64,000 bases of DNA from Puniceicoccaceae bacterium K14 (GTDB lineage: Bacteria > Verrucomicrobiota > Verrucomicrobiia > Opitutales > Opitutaceae). The DNA lies in contig JAKYXN010000011.1 of the NCBI GenBank assembly GCA_022538095.1, positions 42,624-106,623 of the forward strand, read 5' to 3'. Of this stretch, positions 26,501 to 36,421 are shown in pieces; position 1 is the stretch's first letter; every line of letters starts with the position of its first letter. Made by a program: the position numbers and the translations under genes. The notes below the pieces were generated by a model. The model saw only the letters and a program-made list of their open reading frames with translations, made no database searches and was not told the origin of the DNA.

Positions 26501-28869
26501 TATGCCATTGCTGGCTTATCCTCTATCTCCTTCTCCTCAACGAGAAGATCTTTCTTGGACTTCCCATCCAAAACCATCAATAAAGTCGGAAGCAAAATGA
26601 AGTCAGCTATCAACGCTAAGACAATTACAATTGCGGTTAACTGCCCCATCCAGCTGTTCATGCGAAAAGTTGACGTGCCAAGTATACCAAACCCGACGAC
26701 AAGAATAACAGTTGTTACAACTAAAGCCTTACCTACGGTCTGGAACGCGTAACGAACTGCTTGCTCTGAACTGTAGCCTTTTTCCCTTCGAGCCCTCAAA
26801 TACTTGGACAAGAAGTGAACCGTATCATCAACAACAATACCAAGAGTCATTCCAGAAACCATAGCCAAAGACAGTCCCATTTCGCCATAAAGAATACTCC
26901 AAAACCCAAACCCAAGGATCGCCGGCACCAAATTCGGCACAAGGCTCAAAATACCATACTTAAATGTTTTTAAAGCGACTCCCAATATTATCGATATAGC
27001 AATGATTGCGATAAACGTACCGCCCATCATACTCTTGATGTTTCTCTCAGAAATATAAGCGAACATAACAGTCGGACTCGCAGCTTTAACCTGCATGTAA
27101 TCTGGCGCGTTTTCCAACAACCACTGCTCGCCGTCTAGAATGAGCTGCCTCAACTCTTTTGTAGCAACATCTTTAGTGGTCACTGTAAAACGAGTTGCAG
27201 ACTTATCGATGTTAATTTGGTTATTAAGGTCCAAGCCATACGGCAAAGAAAATTCATACAATAATAGATACTGCGCTGCCAGATCTCTCGTATCCGGTAT
27301 CCTGTAGTAAGAAGAGTCATCTCCGTGCATGTTCTTATTCAACCGTTTCATCACGTCGACGATCGAATTAACCTGAACAACATCATTCTTATTTCGATAC
27401 CAATTCGAGAAATCCTCAAGGACTTGCAAATACTCAGGTTCGTTAATTCCGCCACTCTCCGCCGCAGGTAGAGAAAATTCAAAATTGTTCATCCCTGTTA
27501 GGTTCTCTTCTGCATAATCAGCATCCTGACGGAATTCCATTCTTTCGTCGAAGTACTTGACCCATTGGTCATTGAGATCAATTCGAGGAATCATCAATCC
27601 CATAAAAACGACAACTAAGATAGAACCTACGAGCACAGGAACACGCTTCGCAGATAGAAAGTCTACCATAGAATCGAACACATTCGTTTTCGTTTCAGCT
27701 TTTTCCTTAGGCTTAAAAGGAAAGATTGAAAGCACCGCCGGAAGGAAGAAAACAGACAACATCCATGCAATAACAACCCCGCTAGCCACGACATTCCCAA
27801 GCTGGCGAAATGGCGGTGCGTCGCTAAAATTCATACTCAAGAAACCGATCGCGGTCGTAATTGTTGTCAAGAAAACCGGCATAAAATTGACTCGAACACT
27901 TTCAATGATCGCTTCTCTTTTGGAACGTCCATGCCTGAGCTCATGAAAAAATGTTATCAAAATATGAATACTGTCAGCAATTGCCAAAGTCATTATCATA
28001 GTTGGAGCGCTCGCCAGAGGCGGGCTCATATGATAGCCGTACCACACCATTATCCCCATCGATGACATAATCGTAAAGATAATCACCAAACCAGTGGCGA
28101 TGGTCGCAAATATCGAACGTAGTAGAACCGCCATTATAATAAAAATGGCAAGGAACATGTACATCATCACCGTCGACATATCTGACTGCGAAGACTCTGC
28201 AAACGCATTGTTCATCATAACCATACCCGCCATATTAATTTGAATATCTGGGTACAGTTCTAAGAACTTTGCTTTCAAAGCTTTCGCATCGGTGACTACA
28301 AGCGGCACCTCCGTCATATCATCTAATCCGGGCAAAGTAACCGTTACATTCACGCCTGTTGTAAAATCGCGATCATTAATCAATCGATTGAAAAGAGCAG
28401 GTTCGGCAAGAGCTGTATCTCTTATTGACGCCAACTCCGCATCATCCAAAGCAGCATCGTAGGGAACAAGGTCCGCAACAAACAAATCGTCTTCCACAGC
28501 AACGGAATTTTGGAAATTTGTAATGGAATCAACACGACGCGAATACGGCAATTGCCAGGATTCAGTCGTCAACCATTTTACGGCTTCAAGAAACTCCTTT
28601 TCATAAATCGTTTCCTTATCTGCCGTCAGAACGTACATTACATTGTCGTCTTTCGTATAAACGTTCTGTAACTGATCGAATGCTTGTAAGTGTGGATTAT
28701 CTTCCGAAAAGAAAATTCGATAGCTCGTATCGAATTTCACTCCATCGGTCGCCAAGCGACTAATAGAAAATCCAACAAAAAGAAGCGTCAATACGATGAC
28801 CAACCACCGAAAGCGTATGGTAGTGGCTGCTAGTTTCTCTACAGAAGTTTTGTACTCTTGATTGTTCAT
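26500..28869 (-). CDS. MMPL/RND-superfamily exporter
   Basis: 789 residues with the two-fold repeat of RND proteins: a TM helix, a large periplasmic loop (about 45-215), five TM helices, then the same again. First-half motif IADSIHILITFFHELRHG and second-half VVDDTVHFLSKYLRARRE are the TM4-like proton-relay region of MMPL proteins (Asp/His). At under 800 residues it is the short form used for lipids, hopanoids or small amphiphiles rather than AcrB-type drug efflux. The TetR gene upstream and LolA-like and barrel genes downstream complete a trans-envelope export unit. Confidence 0.9.
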   Translation of the reverse strand: MNNQEYKTSVEKLAATTIRFRWLVIVLTLLFVGFSISRLATDGVKFDTSYRIFFSEDNPHLQAFDQLQNVYTKDDNVMYVLTADKETIYEKEFLEAVKWLTTESWQLPYSRRVDSITNFQNSVAVEDDLFVADLVPYDAALDDAELASIRDTALAEPALFNRLINDRDFTTGVNVTVTLPGLDDMTEVPLVVTDAKALKAKFLELYPDIQINMAGMVMMNNAFAESSQSDMSTVMMYMFLAIFIIMAVLLRSIFATIATGLVIIFTIMSSMGIMVWYGYHMSPPLASAPTMIMTLAIADSIHILITFFHELRHGRSKREAIIESVRVNFMPVFLTTITTAIGFLSMNFSDAPPFRQLGNVVASGVVIAWMLSVFFLPAVLSIFPFKPKEKAETKTNVFDSMVDFLSAKRVPVLVGSILVVVFMGLMIPRIDLNDQWVKYFDERMEFRQDADYAEENLTGMNNFEFSLPAAESGGINEPEYLQVLEDFSNWYRNKNDVVQVNSIVDVMKRLNKNMHGDDSSYYRIPDTRDLAAQYLLLYEFSLPYGLDLNNQINIDKSATRFTVTTKDVATKELRQLILDGEQWLLENAPDYMQVKAASPTVMFAYISERNIKSMMGGTFIAIIAISIILGVALKTFKYGILSLVPNLVPAILGFGFWSILYGEMGLSLAMVSGMTLGIVVDDTVHFLSKYLRARREKGYSSEQAVRYAFQTVGKALVVTTVILVVGFGILGTSTFRMNSWMGQLTAIVIVLALIADFILLPTLLMVLDGKSKKDLLVEEKEIEDKPAMA

Positions 28870-28934
28870 TCGTGTAGTTGTTATTCCTAAATACGTTGCT
28901 GAGCTTGACTATCGTTTCAATAAGACGACGGATG

Positions 28935-29552
28935 TCATGGCTTCAATTGATCCAATATTTGGATAAGCCCTTCCTTGAGCCCCATGGAAAATTCACGTGT
29001 TTGGTGAACTTTCATCATCCCAATCGATCCTTGGAACACGGATATCAATACTTTCGCTACCGCTGCTGGATCTATACCTTTTCGAACCTTTCCAGCCTCA
29101 ATTCCTCTTCTAAGCGAAGCATCCAAGCAGTCTTCCCATTCCTGGTACACGTCACGCAAACGAAGTCTGAAAGAAGAGTCCATGGAAGACATCTCCTGAG
29201 ACAAATTATTCAACGGACAGCCGCATTCGACCATCTCGGGGGTCTCTTGCATTTCCTTCTCAAAAGCACGCAATAACTCCGTTATGTACCCGATTGGGTC
29301 ATCTGATGTCGCTAACGGGAAAACCCAATTTTCCTGTACTGATTCTCTCAACAGTTCATCTACAATTGCGTAACCAAGCTCGTTTTTCCCTTTAAAGTAG
29401 TGAAAAAGAGCACCTTTTGTAATGCCTGCTTTAACTACTATCTGATTCACACTCGTGCCGTTAAAACTGCCTTGATGAAACAGCTCCAACGCCGTTCGCA
29501 AAATTTTAGAACGAGTGCTTTCTTCGCTTGGAATGTCTTCAGCTTCTACCAT
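28935..29552 (-). CDS. TetR/AcrR-family transcriptional repressor
   Basis: 205 residues from the ATG at 29552 (a TTG at 29570 would add six). The N-terminal helix-turn-helix is typical: ILRTALELFHQGSFNGTSVNQI, then AGITKGALFHYFKGKNELGYAIVDEL. The ligand-binding part contains CGCPLNNLSQEMS, seen in a TetR subgroup with a Cys-x-Cys-Pro patch. It lies 65 bp upstream of the MMPL gene on the same strand, so it probably controls the export operon and itself. Confidence 0.92.
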   Translation of the reverse strand: MVEAEDIPSEESTRSKILRTALELFHQGSFNGTSVNQIVVKAGITKGALFHYFKGKNELGYAIVDELLRESVQENWVFPLATSDDPIGYITELLRAFEKEMQETPEMVECGCPLNNLSQEMSSMDSSFRLRLRDVYQEWEDCLDASLRRGIEAGKVRKGIDPAAVAKVLISVFQGSIGMMKVHQTREFSMGLKEGLIQILDQLKP

Positions 29553-29580
29553 TAAAATAAGATTACCCAATCAAAAACCG

Positions 29581-29590
29581 ACCAGTTGGT
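29581..29590. promoter_or_regulatory. Possible TetR operator
   Basis: ACCAGTTGGT, ACCA/TGGT arms, 28 bp upstream of the TetR start. Small TetR operators often have this kind of dyad, but the arms are short. Confidence 0.25.
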
Positions 29591-29794
29591 ATGTTGTCAA
29601 CTTATTTTGCCCACTATTTCTTTTCTCAAGGACACGAAACCTAAATTTCGCTGTCGATAAACACTCACAACAAAAGGGAGTATTAATTTGCTAAATCTAG
29701 AGGCATATCCTAATTTTCGGCCGTTTTCCTACGATCTCACTATATTTACTTCGTCTCAAACGTCACCGCTCCCCATAGAAAACTAAATCGTAAG

Positions 29795-31777
29795 ATGAAT
29801 AGACTGCTCTTTTCATTTATCTGCTTAAGCTACGTTGCGTGCCCCTTATCGCTCAATGCTATTCCCCCTGCGCTATCTCCTTCCGAATCCCTGAATTCCA
29901 TCCAAGTACCTTTAGGTTTCAAAATTGAATTAGTCGCCTCAGAACCTCTCGTTAACGATCCTGTTGCCATCGATTGGGATGAAACTGGGCGCCTGTGGGT
30001 CGTCGAAATGTGGGGTTACCTCGCAAATCAACCAAATGCGGGACAGACCGGTCGAATCGTTATTTTGGAAGATACGAATCAAGACGGACGCATGGATAAG
30101 TCCTCTGTGTACTTGGATAACCTGAATAACCCCCGAGCAATAAGCTTCGTAAAAGATGGGGTTCTTATCGCAGCTCCACCAAAACTCTACTACTCCCAAG
30201 ACAAAAATGGCGACGACACTTGTGATAGCATACGAACGATAGCCAACTACGCTAAAGATGGTAGCTACTGGGAAGCGGAAAATGGCCTCGTTTACGGAAT
30301 CAACAACTGGCTCTACAGCGCCGGCTCGAACCGAAAATTAAGATTTGATGGAAATGACCTCAAACAACGAAAGACCCTCGAACGTGGGCAATGGGGAATT
30401 GCCAAAGACAACTACGGCAGAATATTTTACACCTCAGATCAAGACTGGTTAACGGGCGACTCATTTCCTTGGAAAGAATCCAACCGCAACGCCGGCTACA
30501 AAGCCAAGGCAGGGCTATCCGAAAAAATTGCTACGAACGACGAGCTTTTCGTCCATTTGGCAAATTCACACGGCAACAGTAACCTCGATCAAAATCAAGC
30601 CGTTCCTGTTTCATCCGCTTGCGGTCCCACGATCTACCGGGGCGACACTTTTCCAGAAAGCTACCAAGGCAACGCTTTCGTCTGCGCTCCATTACACAAT
30701 ATGGTCGCGTGCTTCCGGCTTGAAACGGACGGCATCTCAATAAAAGGAAAACAACTCCTTTCGCAAATTTCCGATTCGAATCAAACCACCTTCATAGGCT
30801 CCACTGATCAGTACTTTCGACCGGTCAATACATCTGTCGGTCCCGATGGCAGCTTGTATATCGTAGACATGTATCGTGCTCAGTTTGACGAGTACTCGCC
30901 CACTCAAAACAAAACTGGCCGAGGCCGCATCTACCGTCTAGCTCCAAAGGATCAAGATACGACTCCAAGTCCGTTTCCTAATATCCAAAAAATGGATTCC
31001 GCAGCTTTGGTAATATATCTCGATCACTCAAACGGCTGGTGGCGGGACACGGCACAACGAATCATAGTAGAGCGTCAGTCCACTACAAAATCAACGATCA
31101 GCAAACTGAAAGCCCTCCTTTCAACAGGGACTGAACTCGGAAAAATCCACGCCCTTTGGACCTTGCATGGTCTCGGAGCGATCGATAACAGCGTATTCGA
31201 ATTAACCCAACAAGACGACTCTTCATGGGTACGAATTCACGGCCTCCGAACAGGCGTTAAGCAACTACGAACCGCCTCCCCCAAAATCATCAACTTCATA
31301 GAGTCAGCTCTTAAAAGCTCAGACGAGGGATTACGACTACAGGCCACACAAAGTCTGTTTCACCTAAAAGATCAGGTCAAAATACAATCCGCTATTCGCT
31401 CCCTGAGAGAACACGATCTAACTAAAGCTCATTTTCAGGAAGCCATCGTATCTTCACTTTCCAAACACGAAGCAAATTTTATACTAGACCTCGACAAGAC
31501 ACCCGTCGAAGATTCAATCAACTACCTTCCGATTATCCAAAAATTGACTACGGCTTTGGTCGCAAAACAGAATTCGAAAGATCTCAAATGCCTCAAAACA
31601 TCATTTTCAAACGAGGGGATCAATCACGCGGTTGTTGAAGCCCTAACACGGACTTCATTAAAGCACACTCGAGCAGTTACCGACGAGCAAATGTCGATCG
31701 AACAACGCAAGAACAGGCTCTTAGATTTATTGATTCGCGAATACCTAGTTGAAAGTTCTGTAAATACGCAGAACTAG
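29795..31777 (+). CDS. PVC-type membrane-bound dehydrogenase-like beta-propeller protein
   Basis: 660 residues with signal peptide (FICLSYVACPLSLNA). Residues 35-380 resemble the Planctomycetes/Verrucomicrobia N-terminal dehydrogenase domain (TIGR02604): VPLGFKIELVASEPLVNDPVAIDWDETGRLWVVEM-type opening, then repeated blades such as NPRAISFVKDG and GPDGSLYIVDMYR. The last 250 residues are helical and repeat-like (HEAT type). Many family members end in a c-type haem (CxxCH); none is present here, so electrons would need another acceptor. It is followed by a TonB receptor 60 bp on, suggesting use of the same substrate. Confidence 0.8.
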   Translation: MNRLLFSFICLSYVACPLSLNAIPPALSPSESLNSIQVPLGFKIELVASEPLVNDPVAIDWDETGRLWVVEMWGYLANQPNAGQTGRIVILEDTNQDGRMDKSSVYLDNLNNPRAISFVKDGVLIAAPPKLYYSQDKNGDDTCDSIRTIANYAKDGSYWEAENGLVYGINNWLYSAGSNRKLRFDGNDLKQRKTLERGQWGIAKDNYGRIFYTSDQDWLTGDSFPWKESNRNAGYKAKAGLSEKIATNDELFVHLANSHGNSNLDQNQAVPVSSACGPTIYRGDTFPESYQGNAFVCAPLHNMVACFRLETDGISIKGKQLLSQISDSNQTTFIGSTDQYFRPVNTSVGPDGSLYIVDMYRAQFDEYSPTQNKTGRGRIYRLAPKDQDTTPSPFPNIQKMDSAALVIYLDHSNGWWRDTAQRIIVERQSTTKSTISKLKALLSTGTELGKIHALWTLHGLGAIDNSVFELTQQDDSSWVRIHGLRTGVKQLRTASPKIINFIESALKSSDEGLRLQATQSLFHLKDQVKIQSAIRSLREHDLTKAHFQEAIVSSLSKHEANFILDLDKTPVEDSINYLPIIQKLTTALVAKQNSKDLKCLKTSFSNEGINHAVVEALTRTSLKHTRAVTDEQMSIEQRKNRLLDLLIREYLVESSVNTQN

Positions 31778-31837
31778 AAACTGAGCTGCACATTAATAAG
31801 TTGCATGTAAGCGATCAATTTGAATCGTCTTCAATTG

Positions 31838-33871
31838 ATGAACATCACTCGATTTTCAAAGCTTCTAGCGACTACAAGCATTGCCTCCCTTTCACCTCTA
31901 ATCGGAGATGAGGTCACTCAACTAGAGCCGTTCAACGTTTCAACGTCCTACAACTCGTTCGACAAGTCATTCGGCAACCGCGGAGCGGATTCCCTTCAAC
32001 TTCAATTGCCAGTGGATACGCACGTTTCGTTCGAAGACGCAATGAACGCCGTCCCAGCTTTTCATAACGCAGATTCCGGAGCCGCTAGCTTCGGCAATAT
32101 TTATTCCTTCAGAGGATCAGCAAACACACCCTTCTTTGGCCCTTCTTCTATAGCAGTATACATTGATGGGGTACCCGGACTCGATGCCCGTGCTTTTCCA
32201 GAAGAGCTTGGAACCCTCAAAAGCTTAGAATTTTTAAAAGGGGGACAACCATCGCAGATAGGACAACCAGCCAACGCTGGTGCGATATTGATCGAGACGG
32301 TAACCCCCGACCCTTCGATTTCGCGTAACATCGCGACTGTTGAAGTCGGAACAGACAACCTTCTTTTTGGTAGCTTGTTCTCACAAAACAGTATAGGCAA
32401 TAGCGACGCAGCTTACTCGCTCTATCTATACGAAAGCCGCTCCGATGGGTTCATCAACAACCAGGAAGATCCCAACTCGAATATCGGCGAGAAAAAGCAC
32501 AGAGGAGGCTATCTCAGGATCACTGCTCCAATCGTCCATGAAATCGAATCAGAATTAAGCGTGTCATGGAAACAAGCTCGAGATGGGGAACAAGCTTACA
32601 TTCCGCTCTCCAATGATGACTTCACTGTTAGTAAAACATTCGACGGAGACACCCATCAAGACAGCATCACCACCGCCGTAAAACTATTCAAGAAATTCGA
32701 TAATTCAAAAGTGTCATGGGTTAGCAGTTACACTGATTGGGAAATTGGCCCGTACACAACTCTCATGGCTCTCTCTCCAGAGTTCGTCCTCGACTCAGAC
32801 TTATCACAAGAAAACCAGCAATGGACTCACGAGCTAACCTACGCTGCAAGCCCGACAGGAAGTGCTAACTGGGAAATAGGTGCTTATTCGCAAAGAAGAG
32901 ATATTTCCGGAGAAACAAGTCGAGGCATCTACAATTTCTTCGTCTTCGAACAGAGTGAATTTTCTCATACCACCGAAATCACTGCCCTTCGAGCAAATGG
33001 GAGAATCAAAATAAACGAAGCTCTTGCCACTGGTCTTGGGCTTCGATTAGAAAATTCTTCTCAAGAACTTATTAGAAATTCCACCATTCCCGAACCGGAT
33101 AGCAACGAGCCAACCCCAAAAGACAAGAACAGCCTGCAAGGTGATTATTTCATATCTGCTAAACTTTCAGATAACATAAGCTCAAGCGTTCGCATGTTCC
33201 TAACAGAAAAGGCCGGAGGCTACTCCACGTACACAAGCGTAGAAGAATTAATCCCCTTCGATCGCGAACGCTCTCGCGGCATAGAACTCAATACCGAATG
33301 GTTAAATAACGAGCAGACGATTGGCCTCGATGTATCGATTTATACTACCCAAATATTTGGATGCCAAATCGAACGTTCTTTCACTGAATCAGACTATTAC
33401 GTGGTAAATGCAGACGAAGTCCGTTCTACCGGGGGAGAAATGATGCTCTGGTGGCAAGCAAATGAAGACTTAAACTTACAATTTTCGCATGCCTATACCA
33501 ATACAGAATTTGAGCATTACATAGATCCTACGACTGGAGTATCATACACTGGTAATCAAGTACCCTACGTCCCACGCAGAAGCTCTAGCATCAATATCAA
33601 CTACCAGATAAACCCAATCATTTCCCTGCAAAACCGATGGACATTCAACAGCGAAGTCTATTTTCACGAAGATAACTCAAGTGACCTCACTGCGGGTGAC
33701 TACTCCATTGGAGAGATTTGGTTGCGCTACAAGAAAGATTCATTGGGTATCGACCTGGGTATACGAAACCTACTCGACGAAACGTACATAAGCTTCATCA
33801 ACGCAGGTGTCTTCCAAAAGGTAAACGGAAACCCAAGGCAAGCATCAGTCAAATTGTCACTGGATTTTTAA
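31838..33871 (+). CDS. TonB-dependent outer-membrane receptor
   Basis: 677 residues from the ATG at 31838; a TTG at 31820 is a poorer start. Signal peptide (LLATTSIASLSPLIG), plug domain about 35-165 (VYIDGVPG, LGTLKSLEFLKGGQPSQIGQPANAGAILI shown in part), then a beta barrel of about 500 residues ending in SVKLSLDF with the terminal Phe. Imports a ligand using TonB energy. Shorter than the two receptors at 39-44 kb and unlike them. It closes the unit with the PVC dehydrogenase gene and is followed by a bidirectional terminator. Confidence 0.88.
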   Translation: MNITRFSKLLATTSIASLSPLIGDEVTQLEPFNVSTSYNSFDKSFGNRGADSLQLQLPVDTHVSFEDAMNAVPAFHNADSGAASFGNIYSFRGSANTPFFGPSSIAVYIDGVPGLDARAFPEELGTLKSLEFLKGGQPSQIGQPANAGAILIETVTPDPSISRNIATVEVGTDNLLFGSLFSQNSIGNSDAAYSLYLYESRSDGFINNQEDPNSNIGEKKHRGGYLRITAPIVHEIESELSVSWKQARDGEQAYIPLSNDDFTVSKTFDGDTHQDSITTAVKLFKKFDNSKVSWVSSYTDWEIGPYTTLMALSPEFVLDSDLSQENQQWTHELTYAASPTGSANWEIGAYSQRRDISGETSRGIYNFFVFEQSEFSHTTEITALRANGRIKINEALATGLGLRLENSSQELIRNSTIPEPDSNEPTPKDKNSLQGDYFISAKLSDNISSSVRMFLTEKAGGYSTYTSVEELIPFDRERSRGIELNTEWLNNEQTIGLDVSIYTTQIFGCQIERSFTESDYYVVNADEVRSTGGEMMLWWQANEDLNLQFSHAYTNTEFEHYIDPTTGVSYTGNQVPYVPRRSSSININYQINPIISLQNRWTFNSEVYFHEDNSSDLTAGDYSIGEIWLRYKKDSLGIDLGIRNLLDETYISFINAGVFQKVNGNPRQASVKLSLDF

Positions 33872-33930
33872 AGCCAATTTATCGTATTCGAACGCTGGAT
33901 CCTCTAACTAAAATCCCAGCACCAATCTGA

Positions 33931-33966
33931 CAAAAAAGCCACAGCATAAGCCGCTGTGGCTTTTTA
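33931..33966. terminator. Bidirectional rho-independent terminator
   Basis: AAAAAAGCCACAGC / GCTGTGGCTTTTT with a seven-base loop. The A tract on one side and T tract on the other let it serve both the receptor gene and the convergent LolA-like gene. Confidence 0.88.
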
Positions 33967-33994
33967 AATAAATTAATCTTTCGTACCTTGAATA

Positions 33995-34735
33995 CTACTC
34001 TTTATACCGAAACTGGTCCGCAGGGATTTCCGGGTTAACCTCGTGACTATTCAAAGTCATCTCTATGTTTATCGCAGGGTTTTGAATTTTCATTTTATGA
34101 GCCATAAATACCCCATCGGATTCAACATAATCTTCAAAGGCAATCGACATAGGGATACTTCCTTGCTCACCCATATCGACAACAGACTTAATCTCAGTTA
34201 TGAGTTTGGATTCAGAATCAAAATACAAAATCTCCTTTCTTTTATTAACCTTTCTAACAGCTTCCAAAACAATTTTTCCTTCAACTCCTGGCTCAGTAAT
34301 GACTTCAGCCGAAGCATAGCGCGAATCGATAAGCATATTCGTCCTTAGATCATTCTCATCAAGCAGCAATTCTGCCTCTTTTCCTGTCAATTCTCTATAA
34401 CCTTGCATCATATCATTGGCCCAACAAATCTCGCCATCATAAGCCTGAATAGTTGTTCCAATACCTTCTACATTTTGCTCGTTATAGAAAAGATTTGGAG
34501 ATTTTTGAATCAAAACCATCCTTCCACTCAACCCCATCCCCTCAAGCGTCATTGTGCCAGTGATTTTGATCGACTCTACAGTCTCGAGGATTTCCCGCCC
34601 TCCAAGAGCTTCGATATAAGTATCGAAAACCTCCTGAGCCTCGGGCGAAATCTCTTCCGCTTTTACTATAGCTAAGACAGTTACTAAGCAAAAAATTGCT
34701 CCGAATTGCCGCCAGTTCTGTAGTATATTTTTCAT
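33995..34735 (-). CDS. Secreted LolA-like protein
   Basis: 246 residues; signal peptide (FGAIFCLVTVLAIVKA). The opening YIEALGGREILETVESIKITGTM is the pattern of periplasmic proteins related to LolA that often stand beside peptidases; strands GRMVLIQKSPNLFY and ILYFDSESKLITEI follow. Probably carries a hydrophobic ligand or acts as a peptidase accessory. It begins 10 bp after the S41 peptidase gene, so they are one operon. Confidence 0.7.
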   Translation of the reverse strand: MKNILQNWRQFGAIFCLVTVLAIVKAEEISPEAQEVFDTYIEALGGREILETVESIKITGTMTLEGMGLSGRMVLIQKSPNLFYNEQNVEGIGTTIQAYDGEICWANDMMQGYRELTGKEAELLLDENDLRTNMLIDSRYASAEVITEPGVEGKIVLEAVRKVNKRKEILYFDSESKLITEIKSVVDMGEQGSIPMSIAFEDYVESDGVFMAHKMKIQNPAINIEMTLNSHEVNPEIPADQFRYKE

Positions 34736-34745
34736 TATAATAATC

Positions 34746-36044
34746 CTATTTATTAGCCAATTTTTCGAGAAGCCATAATCTTGCGGCTTCTATCACAGTA
34801 TCTGTCCCATTTATCAATTTTTTAGGAGAAAGGCCAACCTCTTGGTCTGGCAAAACGCCTATACCTTCAATCCGTGTTCCACCCGCAGTCACAAAATCTG
34901 CCAAAGGAACCTGCATCACATCTCCATTCACCAGCTCCATAAATTGAGAAGGCAAAGTTGCCCCAGAACTCGTAGTCCCAAAAACCCGCACCCTCCCATT
35001 CTCTTGTAAAGCCGCCGCAAATATTTCACTTGTTGATAAAGTGTTATCATCGATTAACACCGCTACAGGCCCAAGAAAGGCATTTTTCTGTGGATACGCG
35101 ATGAAGTTCATATGACCACTGCGTAAAGCCATCGTCCCCATAGAAAATTTTTCTTCAACGAGTAATCCCGCGACACCAGCTGCCATCATGCCTAATCCCC
35201 CTCTATTACCGCGTATATCGATAATCAATCCATCGGCATTCAGTGAGAGTTCAGTCAAATATGGCCTGATCTCGTTCATTAAAACCGGCAACCAAAGGTT
35301 AAATCGTATGTAGGCAATCCCGTCCCTCAATTGCTTTGACTCAAATTCAACCGGCATAGCAGACATATGCCCAATTTTAGCAGATCGCTTTCCCTCATAG
35401 GGCAACGCCTCAATAAGGTAACTCTTACTCGGCCAGGAGCCATAACCTGCTTTGATTCGGATCTTTTCCCCCTCAATAAGACTCAACTGCGATTCTGCTA
35501 TCGCCAACAAATTTGCAGCTTCCAAATGCCTCGGCAATCCGTAGTCCAACGCCGCATTGCGAAGTTTCTTAAATGACTGCTTCCCTAGCTTTTTAATCCG
35601 CATCCCCTCACGCAATCCAACACTTCTACCAGCTCCATTTTCATCCAAACGAAAGACATAAAGCTCATTTTCAATCAAAGTTAGCTCAATTCCAACATCT
35701 CCAAGCGCCCCAGAAAAACGCTCTTTCTTTGAAAGATTTGTGAACTGCCCCTGCAGAATAGCGAAATGCGAATCGCCTAATTCGTTTAACATCTCTCGAA
35801 TCAATTTACGGAGGTCTACTAAATTCCCTATTTCTGGCAGACGTTTTCGATACGCTTCTCCTATCGCTTTCCAATCATTTCCGCCGAACGTTTCGTCATA
35901 ATACGAAGAATTCACTTTTTCCCACACATCATTGAGGACCAATAGCTTAGCATTTTTCCAAACGTCCTCTTCCGCAGCGCTTAACGAGAAACAAAGAAGC
36001 AGCAGAACGCTCACATATTTTACAACTCTGGTAGTACATTGCAT
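34746..36044 (-). CDS. Secreted S41-family (C-terminal processing-like) peptidase
   Basis: 432 residues from the ATG at 36044; a TTG six codons earlier is less likely. Signal peptide (VSVLLLLCFSLSAA). N-terminal helical part with LGDSHFAIL, a PDZ-like middle (GAGRSVGLREGMRIKKLG) and the catalytic S41 core: GLIIDIRGNRGG, then LIDDNTLSTSEIFAAAL with the nucleophile Ser in STSEIF and a following TTSSGAT. Acts on proteins or peptides in the periplasm. First of a two-gene unit. Confidence 0.88.
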   Translation of the reverse strand: MQCTTRVVKYVSVLLLLCFSLSAAEEDVWKNAKLLVLNDVWEKVNSSYYDETFGGNDWKAIGEAYRKRLPEIGNLVDLRKLIREMLNELGDSHFAILQGQFTNLSKKERFSGALGDVGIELTLIENELYVFRLDENGAGRSVGLREGMRIKKLGKQSFKKLRNAALDYGLPRHLEAANLLAIAESQLSLIEGEKIRIKAGYGSWPSKSYLIEALPYEGKRSAKIGHMSAMPVEFESKQLRDGIAYIRFNLWLPVLMNEIRPYLTELSLNADGLIIDIRGNRGGLGMMAAGVAGLLVEEKFSMGTMALRSGHMNFIAYPQKNAFLGPVAVLIDDNTLSTSEIFAAALQENGRVRVFGTTSSGATLPSQFMELVNGDVMQVPLADFVTAGGTRIEGIGVLPDQEVGLSPKKLINGTDTVIEAARLWLLEKLANK

Positions 36045-36210
36045 ATTTCGGAAAAAAGACAAAAATCAGGGACCCAAGCTAAGATAAAGAGTTTCATAAG
36101 CTTGCATAGCGAGCAAACGCCTAGTCTTAACTCCTGCAACATTGGCGCGCCGAATGCTTTATTCTCTTTAAAAAATAATTTCAGCAGCTAAGTAATAACC
36201 AGAAAGCTTA

Positions 36211-36327
36211 ATGGACCAGAAAGCCACAAATCATTTGCCGCAAAACTTCATGTCGCAGCGTACTACAGTGTACAACACGAAGCAGGCATGGCTGTGGCAG
36301 TCCGGTTTGGCAAGTTATAGGTGTTAA
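36211..36327 (+). CDS. Candidate small protein or small RNA, 38 codons
   Basis: ATG to TAA on the plus strand, rich in Gln, Ser and aromatic residues (QAWLWQSGLASYRC at the end), preceded by AGAAAG nine bases before the ATG. A strong rho-independent terminator begins 33 bp after the stop, which argues that something short is transcribed here. No family recognised. A non-coding small RNA ending at the same terminator is the main alternative. Confidence 0.35.
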   Translation: MDQKATNHLPQNFMSQRTTVYNTKQAWLWQSGLASYRC

Positions 36328-36360
36328 AATATACAAAGAGCACACCAGGATCAACTTTCC

Positions 36361-36394
36361 AAGCCGGACGAGACTACTCTCGTCCGGCTTTTTT
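36361..36394 (+). terminator. Strong rho-independent terminator without a known upstream gene
   Basis: AAGCCGGACGAG / CTCGTCCGGCTT, twelve base pairs with a six-base loop, then TTTTT. There is no T tract on the other strand, so it ends plus-strand transcripts. Confidence 0.88.
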
Positions 36395-36421
36395 ATTTTT
36401 CAAATTTACCACGTAAGCAAA

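Larger units (their letters stand above)
36045..36421. other. 377-bp intergenic region with candidate small gene
   Basis: Divergent from S41 and upstream of the GNAT gene. It contains the presumed S41 promoter, a 38-codon frame (36211-36327) and a strong plus-strand terminator (36361-36394) that has no annotated gene before it. Confidence 0.5.
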
